This document shows, piece by piece, positions 1-6,145 of a DNA stretch of 8,379 nt. Within the stretch, counting starts at the first letter, position 1. Each line of letters opens with the position of its first letter. Origin of the DNA: Candidatus Brocadiia bacterium (GTDB lineage: Bacteria; Planctomycetota; MHYJ01; WSZJ01). Made by a program: the position numbers and the translations under genes. The notes under the pieces are model-generated. The model was not told the origin of the DNA, did no database searches, and saw only the letters and a list, made by a program, of their open reading frames with translations. The stretch spans positions 1 through 8,379 of the forward strand of contig JABWAY010000181.1 of the NCBI GenBank assembly GCA_013360825.1, written 5' to 3'.

Positions 1-2
1 CC

Positions 3-152
3 CGCAGCCGCATCCCCAGGGCGCTCGGTTCGCTGCCGGACCCGGAACTGCGCTCGTTCCTCCGGTCCCTGGCCGGCCTGAGCCGGGCCATGGGGGTCGG
101 GGCGGATCCGGCGGTCAGGCGAGGGCGAGGATCGCGGCGGGAAGCGGAGTGA
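3..152 (+). CDS. 3' end of an unidentified gene (possible MarR-type regulator C-terminus)
   Basis: The frame is open from the window edge to a TGA at 150-152, with G or C at nearly every third position. It reads as an amphipathic helical tail containing LGSLPDPELRSFLRSLAGLS, followed by a basic, disordered-looking end. The pattern of Leu with 'PDPELRSFL' resembles the C-terminal dimerisation helices of MarR-family regulators, but only 49 residues are visible and no DNA-binding wing can be checked. The opposite strand gives no protein-like reading here. If real, the gene ends 38 bases inside treY, a convergent tail-to-tail overlap. The product assignment is weak; the presence of a coding 3' end is more likely than not. 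Confidence 0.4.
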   Translation, partial: RSRIPRALGSLPDPELRSFLRSLAGLSRAMGVGADPAVRRGRGSRREAE

Positions 153-2949
153 GGACGTCGCCGAGGCGGAGCCGCGGCCCGTCGGGGCGCAGCGTCCTTC
201 CCGTGAACACGCATCGGAAGGTCCTCCCGCGGAACGCCTCCGGGAGTTCGAGCGCGGCGTCGTCCCAGGCCTCCGGCGGCGGCGGGAGCCCCCGGCCGAG
301 CCGCAGCAGATGCCGGGCGGTGACCGCCAGCGCTCCCTGCGAGCCGGCGATCCGTGCGAAGGCGACGACATGCGCGCCGAGGGGCCCGGGCGCGCTCACC
401 GGAACGTAGGACCCCTCCCGGAACAGTTCCGGGTGTGCCCGGCGGAACCGCAGCGCCTCCCGCGTCGCGAACAGTTTCAGGCGGCCGTCCTCGGGAGATT
501 CCAGGAGAGCGGCCGGCGGGACGGTCGCCGCGTCGAGCTCGGCGAGGAGGGCCCGCGTCCGCTTCCAGTCCACCGGCCGCCGGTTGTCCGGGTCCACGAG
601 CCGCCGGCTCCACAGCTCGGTTCCCTGGTAGAAGTCGGGCACGCCGGGGGCCGTCGCCTTCAGCACGACCTGCGACAGCGCGTTGAGCAGCCCCGCGCGG
701 TGCACCGGCGCCAGGAACGCGTCGAAGTCGGCCAGGAATCCGTGTTCGGGACGCAGCGCCCCGCGCACGAACCGCGTCACGGCAGCCTCGTAGTCCTCGA
801 CGGGGCTGATCCAGCTCGTCCGGAGCTTCGCCTCCCGGAGCGCCTTCGTCAGGTAGGCTTCGATTCTCGCTCCGTACGGTTCCTCGTCCGCGCCGGGGTG
901 GAGTTCGCGGGTCGCGACCAGCGTCTGGTAGAACGCCAGCTCCTCCGCCGGCCCCGGGGTTTCCGCGCGCCCCACGACGGTCCGCAGCCGCGCGTTCATC
1001 GCCCGCCACCGCCCGACGGCCTCGCTCCAGGCGCCCGGAATCTCCGAGAGAACGTTCAGGCGGGCGCGCGCGTCCTCGCTCCGTTTCGTGTCGTGCGTCG
1101 ACGTCGCCGTCATCGTCGCCGGCATCGCGGAGACACGACGCGCGTTTCTCGCGTGGAATTCCTCCACCGGGACCACGGGTTCCTCCGGATCGGCCCCGAC
1201 TTCGTTCAGCGAGACGAAGGGGACATAGCGGTAGAAGTGCGTGTCCTCGACGCCCTTCGCCGCCACCGGCCCGGAGAACTGCTGCAGCCGGAGCACGAAC
1301 TCCCGGCGTTCCTCCCGCTGTTCCTCGCTGAGACCCTGGGGGCTGCTCCCGAGCCAGACACCGCTGATGAAGTCCCAGAGCGAGGGGCTCGCGGCCGCGT
1401 TGTGCCGTTTCGCCTCCTCGATCGCCTCCTCGACGCGCACCCGGTCCGCCTCTCCGACCGGCGTCAGGCCGCGGGCATAGGTGCGGTAGACGGGGAGGCG
1501 CGCGACCGTTTCGCGCAGGGCGAAGAGGAGGCTTTCGCGGGTGAAGTCCCTGGACTCGCGGCGCTGTTCGGAGATCCGGTCGAGCCGACCGGCGAGGACG
1601 TGGATTTCGGCGGCGAGGGAGACGAGCATGATGAGTTTGCGGCAGGTGGCGACCTGTTCGGGGACGGGGGGGAGGGGGCCGGCGAGCCGGTCGTAGCCGT
1701 CGCGGATCCGCCGGAATCCTTCGGCGTGGACGAAGAGGCCGTTGAGGTCATTGAGGAAGTCGTAGCCGGTCGTGCCGTGGACGGGCCAGTCGGCGGGAAG
1801 GGACTCCCCGGGGCCGAAGATTTTCTCCACGACGAGCCAGAGGGGGCGGCCGGCGGCCGCGGTGGAGGCGTCGCGGAGCTGTTCGAGGTATCCGGCGGGG
1901 TCGTAGAGGCCGTCGACATGGTCGACGCGGAAGCCGTCGATCCAGCCGCGCGCGGCCCAGTCGAGGACTCGGGCGTGGACGGCGCGGAAGACTTCGGGCG
2001 ACTCGACGCGGATCGCGGCGAGTTCGTTGACGTCGAAGAACCGCCGGTAGTTGATCTCGTCGGCGGCGACGCGCCAGAAGCAGAGCCGGTATCCCTGGTC
2101 GTCGAGGAGAGCGTCGAGCCGGTCGAAGCTGGCCGGGTCGCCGGGGCGCCCGTTGATCGTGGTCAGTTCCGCGGCAATCTCCCGGAGGAGGGACGCCGAC
2201 TCCGCCGTGAGGGCCGCGAGGCGCCGGTGCAGCACCTGCTTCTCGCGCTGTCGCTCGCGGACCTTCCCGGTGTCGGTTTCCCGCCGCGAGGGGAGGTGGG
2301 TCAGCGAGTTCAGGATGCTCTCCAGCTCGACGACCTGTCCGTGGGACTCCCCCTGCGAATCCCGCAGGCGCGCCAGCACCGGCTCCAGCACCGCCGGCCA
2401 GGACTTCGGCGCGAGCGGGTAGCGCTGGGCCCAGTACCGCGCCTCGAACAGCCCGGCCTCGTAGTGCACCGTGATTTCGCCGCGCTCGAGGACGGCGCCG
2501 TACTGGTCCCCCAGCACCGGGAGGAGGACCCGGCTGGCCAGCTCCGGCTTGGGCGGGGTCCAGTCGATGTCGAAGAACTTCGCGTACGCCGACCCCTGTC
2601 CGTTCTCCAGCACGTCGAACCACCACGCGTTCAGCGGGTCCGCGATGCACATGTGATTCGGCACGACGTCGAGGACCAGCCCCATCCCGCGTTCCCGGAG
2701 CTTCCCCGACAGCGCTTCCAGGTCGCCTTCCGTCCCGAGTTCAGGATTGAGCATCGACGCATCCACGATGTCGTATCCGTGGGGACTGCCGGGGCGCGCG
2801 CGGAGCAGGGGCGATGCGTAGAGGTGAGTGATGCCGAGCGCATGGAGGACATCCACGATCCCGGCCGCGTCGCGCAGCGTGAACCCGCGGTGCAGCTGCA
2901 GCCGGTACGTGGCGGAGGGGATCCTCAGATTGTGGGGTGCAGTCTCCAT
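115..2949 (-). CDS. treY: Maltooligosyl trehalose synthase (TreY), GH13
   Basis: This cytosolic enzyme turns the reducing-end alpha-1,4 link of a maltooligosaccharide into an alpha,alpha-1,1 link. The resulting maltooligosyl trehalose is then cut by TreZ to free trehalose. The 944-residue product begins with the family's 'IPSATYRLQL' and 'LGITHLYASPLL' stretches. GH13 region I is DVVPNH (94-99); region II is GFRVDHVDG (339-347), with nucleophile Asp343; region III is VVEKI, with acid/base Glu375; region IV is STHDTKRSED (617-626), with His619 and Asp620. The C-terminal 'PGVPDFYQGTELW' (768-780) is also typical. A charged helical insert lies at about 190-265, as expected for TreY. The length is in the upper part of the family range and nothing is missing. 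The ATG at 2947-2949 sits just before the conserved N-terminus; no good Shine-Dalgarno precedes it, and a small hairpin (2950-2963) abuts it. treZ and treX are not adjacent. The codons of the central part (about 1300-2160) favour third-position C, while much of the flanking sequence favours G. Confidence 0.97.
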   Translation of the reverse strand: METAPHNLRIPSATYRLQLHRGFTLRDAAGIVDVLHALGITHLYASPLLRARPGSPHGYDIVDASMLNPELGTEGDLEALSGKLRERGMGLVLDVVPNHMCIADPLNAWWFDVLENGQGSAYAKFFDIDWTPPKPELASRVLLPVLGDQYGAVLERGEITVHYEAGLFEARYWAQRYPLAPKSWPAVLEPVLARLRDSQGESHGQVVELESILNSLTHLPSRRETDTGKVRERQREKQVLHRRLAALTAESASLLREIAAELTTINGRPGDPASFDRLDALLDDQGYRLCFWRVAADEINYRRFFDVNELAAIRVESPEVFRAVHARVLDWAARGWIDGFRVDHVDGLYDPAGYLEQLRDASTAAAGRPLWLVVEKIFGPGESLPADWPVHGTTGYDFLNDLNGLFVHAEGFRRIRDGYDRLAGPLPPVPEQVATCRKLIMLVSLAAEIHVLAGRLDRISEQRRESRDFTRESLLFALRETVARLPVYRTYARGLTPVGEADRVRVEEAIEEAKRHNAAASPSLWDFISGVWLGSSPQGLSEEQREERREFVLRLQQFSGPVAAKGVEDTHFYRYVPFVSLNEVGADPEEPVVPVEEFHARNARRVSAMPATMTATSTHDTKRSEDARARLNVLSEIPGAWSEAVGRWRAMNARLRTVVGRAETPGPAEELAFYQTLVATRELHPGADEEPYGARIEAYLTKALREAKLRTSWISPVEDYEAAVTRFVRGALRPEHGFLADFDAFLAPVHRAGLLNALSQVVLKATAPGVPDFYQGTELWSRRLVDPDNRRPVDWKRTRALLAELDAATVPPAALLESPEDGRLKLFATREALRFRRAHPELFREGSYVPVSAPGPLGAHVVAFARIAGSQGALAVTARHLLRLGRGLPPPPEAWDDAALELPEAFRGRTFRCVFTGRTLRPDGPRLRLGDVLTPLPAAILALA

Positions 2950-2963
2950 GTCGGAAATCCGAC
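2950..2963 (-). promoter_or_regulatory. Small hairpin immediately upstream of the treY start codon
   Basis: On the minus strand the 14 bases GTCGGATTTCCGAC lie directly before the ATG. The 5-base arms GTCGG and CCGAC pair perfectly around a 4-base loop. The hairpin occupies the place where a Shine-Dalgarno would sit, and the only purine-rich piece (GGA) is inside it. If transcribed it could hinder ribosome access. A chance occurrence is possible because the arms are short. Confidence 0.35.
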
Positions 2964-2995
2964 GGGCGTCGGCCTCAGGCCCACCTTAGCGTCGA

Positions 2996-3024
2996 GCCGT
3001 CGATTTCCCATCGAAATCGGCGGC
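2996..3024. repeat. Inverted repeat in the treY upstream region
   Basis: The arms GCCGTCGATTT (2996-3006) and AAATCGGCGGC (3014-3024) surround a 7-base loop. Ten of 11 positions pair perfectly; the eleventh is T-G, which would be a wobble pair in RNA. It lies 47 bases upstream of the treY start, so it may be an operator for a dimeric regulator or a leader hairpin. No cognate regulator is identified. Confidence 0.5.
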
Positions 3025-3092
3025 ACCCGCGACCGCAATTCCGCCCGCCGCGCTTCGGACGGCCCGGCCACCGCTTCCTCCGACGCGTCGCC

Positions 3093-3133
3093 TTCTCCTG
3101 TCCACAACCCCCGCGTTGTGGCATTCTTTCCGA
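3093..3133. repeat. 41-bp tandem direct repeat, copy 1, with internal palindrome
   Basis: The unit starts TTCTCCTGTCC and ends ATTCTTTCCGA. Inside it the 20 bases CCACAACCCCCGCGTTGTGG (3102-3121) form an inverted repeat with 7-base arms CCACAAC/GTTGTGG around a 6-base centre. It is followed directly by an identical copy. Confidence 0.95.
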
Positions 3134-3174
3134 TTCTCCTGTCCACAACCCCCGCGTTGTGGCATTCTTTCCGA
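3134..3174. repeat. 41-bp tandem direct repeat, copy 2, with internal palindrome
   Basis: This copy is identical to the one before it at all 41 positions, with no spacer between them. Its palindrome lies at 3143-3162. The dyads are therefore 41 bp apart, close to four helical turns, so bound proteins would face nearly the same side of the DNA. Tandem operators upstream of the antiporter operon are one reading; a recent slippage duplication of a dispersed repeat is another. Confidence 0.95.
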
Positions 3175-3262
3175 GGGCAGATTCGCCGCAGCCGCCGGTT
3201 CCCGTCGCTGTCCCGCGTGCGTGCGTGACCCGCCGCGGTCCCCGTTTCAGGATGTCCTCGTC

Positions 3263-4348
3263 ATGGTGACGGCGCTGTATCTGATCGGCGGGTTGGTCCT
3301 GCTCGTGGCCGGTGCGGAAGGGCTGGTGCGGGGGGCCTCGGGGCTGGCGGCCCGTTTCGGGATTCCGCCGCTGGTGATCGGCCTGACGGTGGTTGCGTTC
3401 GGGACCAGCGCACCGGAAATGGCCGTCTCCGTCACGGGCGCGCTCCATGGCCAGCCCGACCTCGCGTACGGGAACGTGATGGGGAGCAACATCTTCAACA
3501 TCCTGTTCATTCTCGGGCTCGCCGCCGTGATCACGCCGCTGTCCGTCGCGCGGCAGCTTCTCCGGATCGACGTCCCGCTGATGATCGCGGCCAGCGGGCT
3601 GGTGTTCGTGCTGGCGCAGGACGGGCGGATCGGCCGCGTCGACGGCATGATCCTGTTCGCGGGGTTGCTCGCGTACATCTGGCTCCAGGTCCGGCTGGCG
3701 AGGACCTCGGGGGAGCCGGGGGAAGAAGTGCCCGAGGCGCCGCGGAGCGCGTGGGCGCAGATCGCCCTCGTCGTCGTGGGGCTGGGGGTGCTGGTGGCCG
3801 GCTCCAACCTGCTTGTGACCGGAGCGGTGCAGATCGCGCGCGTACTGGGGGTGAGCGAGCTGGTGATCGGCCTCACGATCGTCGCCGCGGGGACGTCGCT
3901 TCCCGAAGTCGCGACCTCCGTGATCGCCGCGATCCGCGGCCAGCGCGACATCGCGGTGGGGAACGTGATCGGCAGCAACATCTTCAACATTTCGGGAGTG
4001 CTCGGGCTCTCGGCGACTGTCGTGCGGGGGGGAGTCACGGTTTCGCCGCCCGCGATCGCCGTCGACACGCCCGTCATGCTCGCCGTGGCCGTGGCCACAC
4101 TTCCCGTCTTCCTGACCGGAAGCCGCGTCTCGCGCGGCCACGGGATCCTGTTCCTGGCGGCCTATACTGCCTACACCGGCTGGCTCGTCCTCGACGCCGC
4201 GCGCCACCCGGCGCTCCCGGGATACCAGTCCGCGCTGATCTACGCCGTTCTCCCCGTCATGGCCGGCGCCGCGGTCTGGCCGTGGATCCGCTGGCGGATC
4301 GCCTCGCGGCAGGACGGGGCGCCGGAGGTCCCGGCGGAGCGGGGTTGA
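3263..4348 (+). CDS. CaCA-family Na+/Ca2+ (cation/H+) antiporter, YrbG-like
   Basis: This is an inner-membrane exchanger of the calcium/cation antiporter superfamily, expected to export Ca2+ in exchange for Na+ or H+. The 361-residue product has the family's two inverted halves. The first alpha repeat has GLTVVAFGTSAPE (40-52) and GNVMGSNIFN (70-79). The second has GLTIVAAGTSLPE (203-215) and GNVIGSNIFN (233-242). The paired acidic residues Glu52 and Glu215 are the expected ion ligands. Hydrophobic segments are spread as about ten helices, with a charged cytoplasmic-type loop at about 145-162 (SGEPGEEVPEAP) between the halves. The ATG at 3263 has AGGA ten bases upstream. The frame stays open upstream to 3116 but there it only translates the 41-bp repeats, so the longer start is not used. 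The exact ion pair cannot be told from sequence. The TGA overlaps the next gene's ATG (TGATG). Confidence 0.93.
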   Translation: MVTALYLIGGLVLLVAGAEGLVRGASGLAARFGIPPLVIGLTVVAFGTSAPEMAVSVTGALHGQPDLAYGNVMGSNIFNILFILGLAAVITPLSVARQLLRIDVPLMIAASGLVFVLAQDGRIGRVDGMILFAGLLAYIWLQVRLARTSGEPGEEVPEAPRSAWAQIALVVVGLGVLVAGSNLLVTGAVQIARVLGVSELVIGLTIVAAGTSLPEVATSVIAAIRGQRDIAVGNVIGSNIFNISGVLGLSATVVRGGVTVSPPAIAVDTPVMLAVAVATLPVFLTGSRVSRGHGILFLAAYTAYTGWLVLDAARHPALPGYQSALIYAVLPVMAGAAVWPWIRWRIASRQDGAPEVPAERG

Positions 4349-6063
4349 TGCCGTCCGGGGCCGCGAGGAAGAGCGGTCCGCCGCCGGACCCGCCCCCGCC
4401 GGCGGCCGAGGTCGCCTATCTCTTTCGACATGCCCTCCTGCGCGACGCGGCCTACCAGCTCCAGCTCCCGGGGGACCGGGCGCGGCTTCACGCGCTCGCG
4501 TTCGCGCTGATCGAGGAACTGGCCGGCGGCCGGGCGCCGGCGAACGTGGAAAGACCCAACCGCCCGCCCAACCTCATTCCCCACTCGACGGATCCGTTTG
4601 CTGCAGAACTGGCTTCTCACGCCCTGGCATCGGGGACCGACGATCACCCGCTGAAGTCCGTCGGGCTGCTCTATCTCAGGAGAGGCGCCCAACGCGCCGA
4701 TTGGCAGTATCGCCCGGCCGAGGCAGAGCCCCTGTGGAGGGCGCTTGCCGAAGTCCTTTCCGGGAGCGAACGCATCGACGCCCTTCGAAGTGCCGGTGCC
4801 GCAGCCGGGAAGGCCGGTGCGATCGTCCGGGGAATTGAGACTCTGGAATCGGCCATCCTGCTCGCCCGCGAGTCCGGCGATCGGAGGCTCGAAGGGATGA
4901 TTCTGGGGGAACTCGGGGTCATCCACTCTGCGAGCGGCAAGTCGGGGCTTGCCGAAACGTTTTTCCGTCGAGCCATCGCCGTTCAGCGGGCCCTGAAGGA
5001 CGCGAACGGCGAGGCGACGTCGCTGAGCAACCTGGGCAGCCTGCTTCGGAGGACCGGCAGAACGCGGGACGCCAGGAGCGCCCTCACGGCGTCCCGCCGG
5101 ATTTTCCTTCGGCTCGGGAGTTTCGAGCGTGCGCTGGTGGCGCAATCCCATCTGGCTTCTTCCCACGCCATCGCCGGAGAATTCGGGAGGGCCGAACGGA
5201 TGTACAGGCAGATCCTCCGGGATGCTCCCGCCTCCATCGAGGAAGGCGTGAAGGCGACCTGGATCGGGAATCTGGGGACTCTCTACCTCGAGACGGGGCG
5301 GCTGGAAGAGGCGACGAAAGCGCTCGAGGAAGCCCTGGTGATGCAGCGACGCGCAGGCACGCGCGGGATGGTCGGGCTCGCGCTGGCCGCGCTGGCGGAA
5401 CTGCACCGCGCTCTGGGCAGGGTGGAACTGGTGCGGGCGGAGTTCGCGGAGGCGATCCAGCTGTTCCGGGAAGCCGGAGACCGGCGCTCCGAGGGAATCG
5501 CCCTGACCAATCTGGGGATCCTGCATTTCACGGAGGGGAGATTCGATCTCGCGCTGCCGGCGTTCGAGACGGCGCTGGCGATCCACTGGGAGGTCGGGAA
5601 TGTGCGCTCGGCCGGAAGAGTCATTTCCTCGCTGGCCTCGCTGCATTCGCGGGAGGGGGCGGGCGAGCTCGCTCTCAGGGAGTTTCACGAGGCGCTCGCG
5701 ATTCACGTGAGGGTCGAGGATCGTGTCTGGACGGCCACGACCCTGACGGAGCGTGCGGCTCACTATCAGGGAGTCGGCGACCTGGAGGCCGCGGGGAGGG
5801 ATCTCTCCGAGGCCATTGTCGTCCTGCATGCGCTCAGCGACCGGGCGGGCGAGGGGCGGGCCCGTTGCACGCTGGCGCTGATTCAGGCGCGGCTGCGACG
5901 GGAAGCGGAGGCGCGGGCGACCTGGCGGGAGGGGATCAAACTCCTGAGGACGTCGACGGGGCAGGATGAACTCACACGGGGAAGAGCGGGGATGATCGCT
6001 GCCTGTACGGAGGCCGGGATTGCCCCGCTGGACGCGGCGAGCGGGGCGTTCGGGAAATCGTGA
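4348..6063 (+). CDS. STAND-like TPR protein lacking an ATPase domain
   Basis: The 571-residue protein is predicted cytosolic, with no signal peptide or membrane segment. After a Pro-rich start (2-20) comes EVAYLFRHALLRDAAYQLQL (21-40) and PGDRARLHALAF. This resembles the 'FRHALLREAAYE...RRxLH' segment that follows the NTPase in STAND/AAA-type signalling ATPases (adenylate-cyclase-linked and LuxR-like families). No Walker A or B motif exists anywhere in the product. Residues about 147-530 are ten TPR units spaced exactly 40 residues apart (landmarks at 147, 187, 227, 267, 307, 347, 387, 427, 467, 507), for example GNLGTLYLETGRLEEATKAL. TPR arrays bind partner proteins or peptides, so a scaffold or sensor role is inferred. 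The ATG at 4348 overlaps the antiporter stop, with GGAG eight bases upstream, which suggests translational coupling. A close paralog starts at 8126. The stretch from about 4550 is visibly less G/C-extreme than its neighbours. Confidence 0.85.
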   Translation: MPSGAARKSGPPPDPPPPAAEVAYLFRHALLRDAAYQLQLPGDRARLHALAFALIEELAGGRAPANVERPNRPPNLIPHSTDPFAAELASHALASGTDDHPLKSVGLLYLRRGAQRADWQYRPAEAEPLWRALAEVLSGSERIDALRSAGAAAGKAGAIVRGIETLESAILLARESGDRRLEGMILGELGVIHSASGKSGLAETFFRRAIAVQRALKDANGEATSLSNLGSLLRRTGRTRDARSALTASRRIFLRLGSFERALVAQSHLASSHAIAGEFGRAERMYRQILRDAPASIEEGVKATWIGNLGTLYLETGRLEEATKALEEALVMQRRAGTRGMVGLALAALAELHRALGRVELVRAEFAEAIQLFREAGDRRSEGIALTNLGILHFTEGRFDLALPAFETALAIHWEVGNVRSAGRVISSLASLHSREGAGELALREFHEALAIHVRVEDRVWTATTLTERAAHYQGVGDLEAAGRDLSEAIVVLHALSDRAGEGRARCTLALIQARLRREAEARATWREGIKLLRTSTGQDELTRGRAGMIAACTEAGIAPLDAASGAFGKS

Positions 6064-6099
6064 GCGTTGATCGGTGAAGGGAGTCCTATAATCTCCCCG
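6064..6099 (+). promoter_or_regulatory. Sigma-70-type promoter with consensus TATAAT
   Basis: A perfect TATAAT at 6087-6092 stands out in this GC-rich sequence, directly after the TPR gene stop and 54 bases before the lipoprotein start. The best -35 match, TTGATC (6067-6072), is only 14 bases away, shorter than the usual 16-18; a 17-base spacing would place GCGTTG there. Transcription would begin near 6099. Confidence 0.65.
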
Positions 6100-6100
6100 T

Positions 6101-6127
6101 CCTGCGGCGTGGGGGGCCCGCCGCGGG
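6101..6127 (+). promoter_or_regulatory. Leader hairpin at the predicted mRNA 5' end
   Basis: CCTGCGGCG (6101-6109) pairs with CGCCGCGGG (6119-6127), nine pairs including one T-G, around a 9-base loop. It begins within a few bases of the start site predicted from the TATAAT box. It lacks a following T-run, so it is not a typical terminator. A 5'-stabilising stem-loop for the lipoprotein mRNA is a plausible role. Confidence 0.45.
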
Positions 6128-6131
6128 GGCT

Positions 6132-6140
6132 GGAGGGAGG
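6132..6140 (+). promoter_or_regulatory. Strong Shine-Dalgarno of the repeat lipoprotein gene
   Basis: GGAGGGAGG lies 5-9 bases before the ATG at 6146 and is an extended anti-16S match. It fixes this start and, with the TATAAT box, points to high expression. Confidence 0.85.
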
Positions 6141-6145
6141 ACGTC

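Larger units (their letters stand above)
2950..3262. other. Intergenic region between divergent treY and the antiporter gene
   Basis: These 313 bases have no credible gene. They hold, in order, a GTCGG/CCGAC hairpin touching the treY start, an 11-bp-arm inverted repeat (2996-3024), and a perfect 41-bp tandem duplication with internal palindromes (3093-3174). The Shine-Dalgarno AGGA of the antiporter (3249-3252) is at the right end. No convincing sigma-70 promoter pair was found for either gene, although promoters in both directions must lie here or very close. Reading frames cross the region but translate the repeats into low-complexity text without codon bias. Confidence 0.8.

Noticed and set aside
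3093..3174. CRISPR array
   Set aside because: There are only two adjacent 41-bp copies with no unique spacer between them and no cas genes in the window.
3119..3174. Sigma-54 promoter (TGGCA in each 41-bp copy)
   Set aside because: The -24-like TGGCA is present, but the -12 GC element is missing at the required distance: CCGA stands where TTGC is expected.
3093..3174. Tandem intrinsic terminators
   Set aside because: Each stem has only 7 pairs and is followed by CATTCTTTCC rather than a T-run. The flanking genes diverge, so no transcript is expected to end here.
310..3228. 972-codon plus-strand reading frame opposite treY
   Set aside because: It is the antisense shadow of a fully conserved treY. 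The product is Arg/Glu/Val-rich low-complexity text with no family features; long antisense frames are common in high-GC genes with strong third-position bias.
3116..3262. N-terminal extension of the antiporter by 49 codons
   Set aside because: The extension translates the 41-bp repeats (WHSFRFSCPQPPRC) and has no membrane or signal character. The ATG at 3263 has AGGA upstream and begins the conserved first helix.
3751..4347. Extended start of the TPR protein inside the antiporter gene
   Set aside because: The upstream in-frame text is Arg-rich shadow of the antiporter. The ATG at 4348 has GGAG at good spacing and the TGATG junction, and the paralog starts at the matching point.
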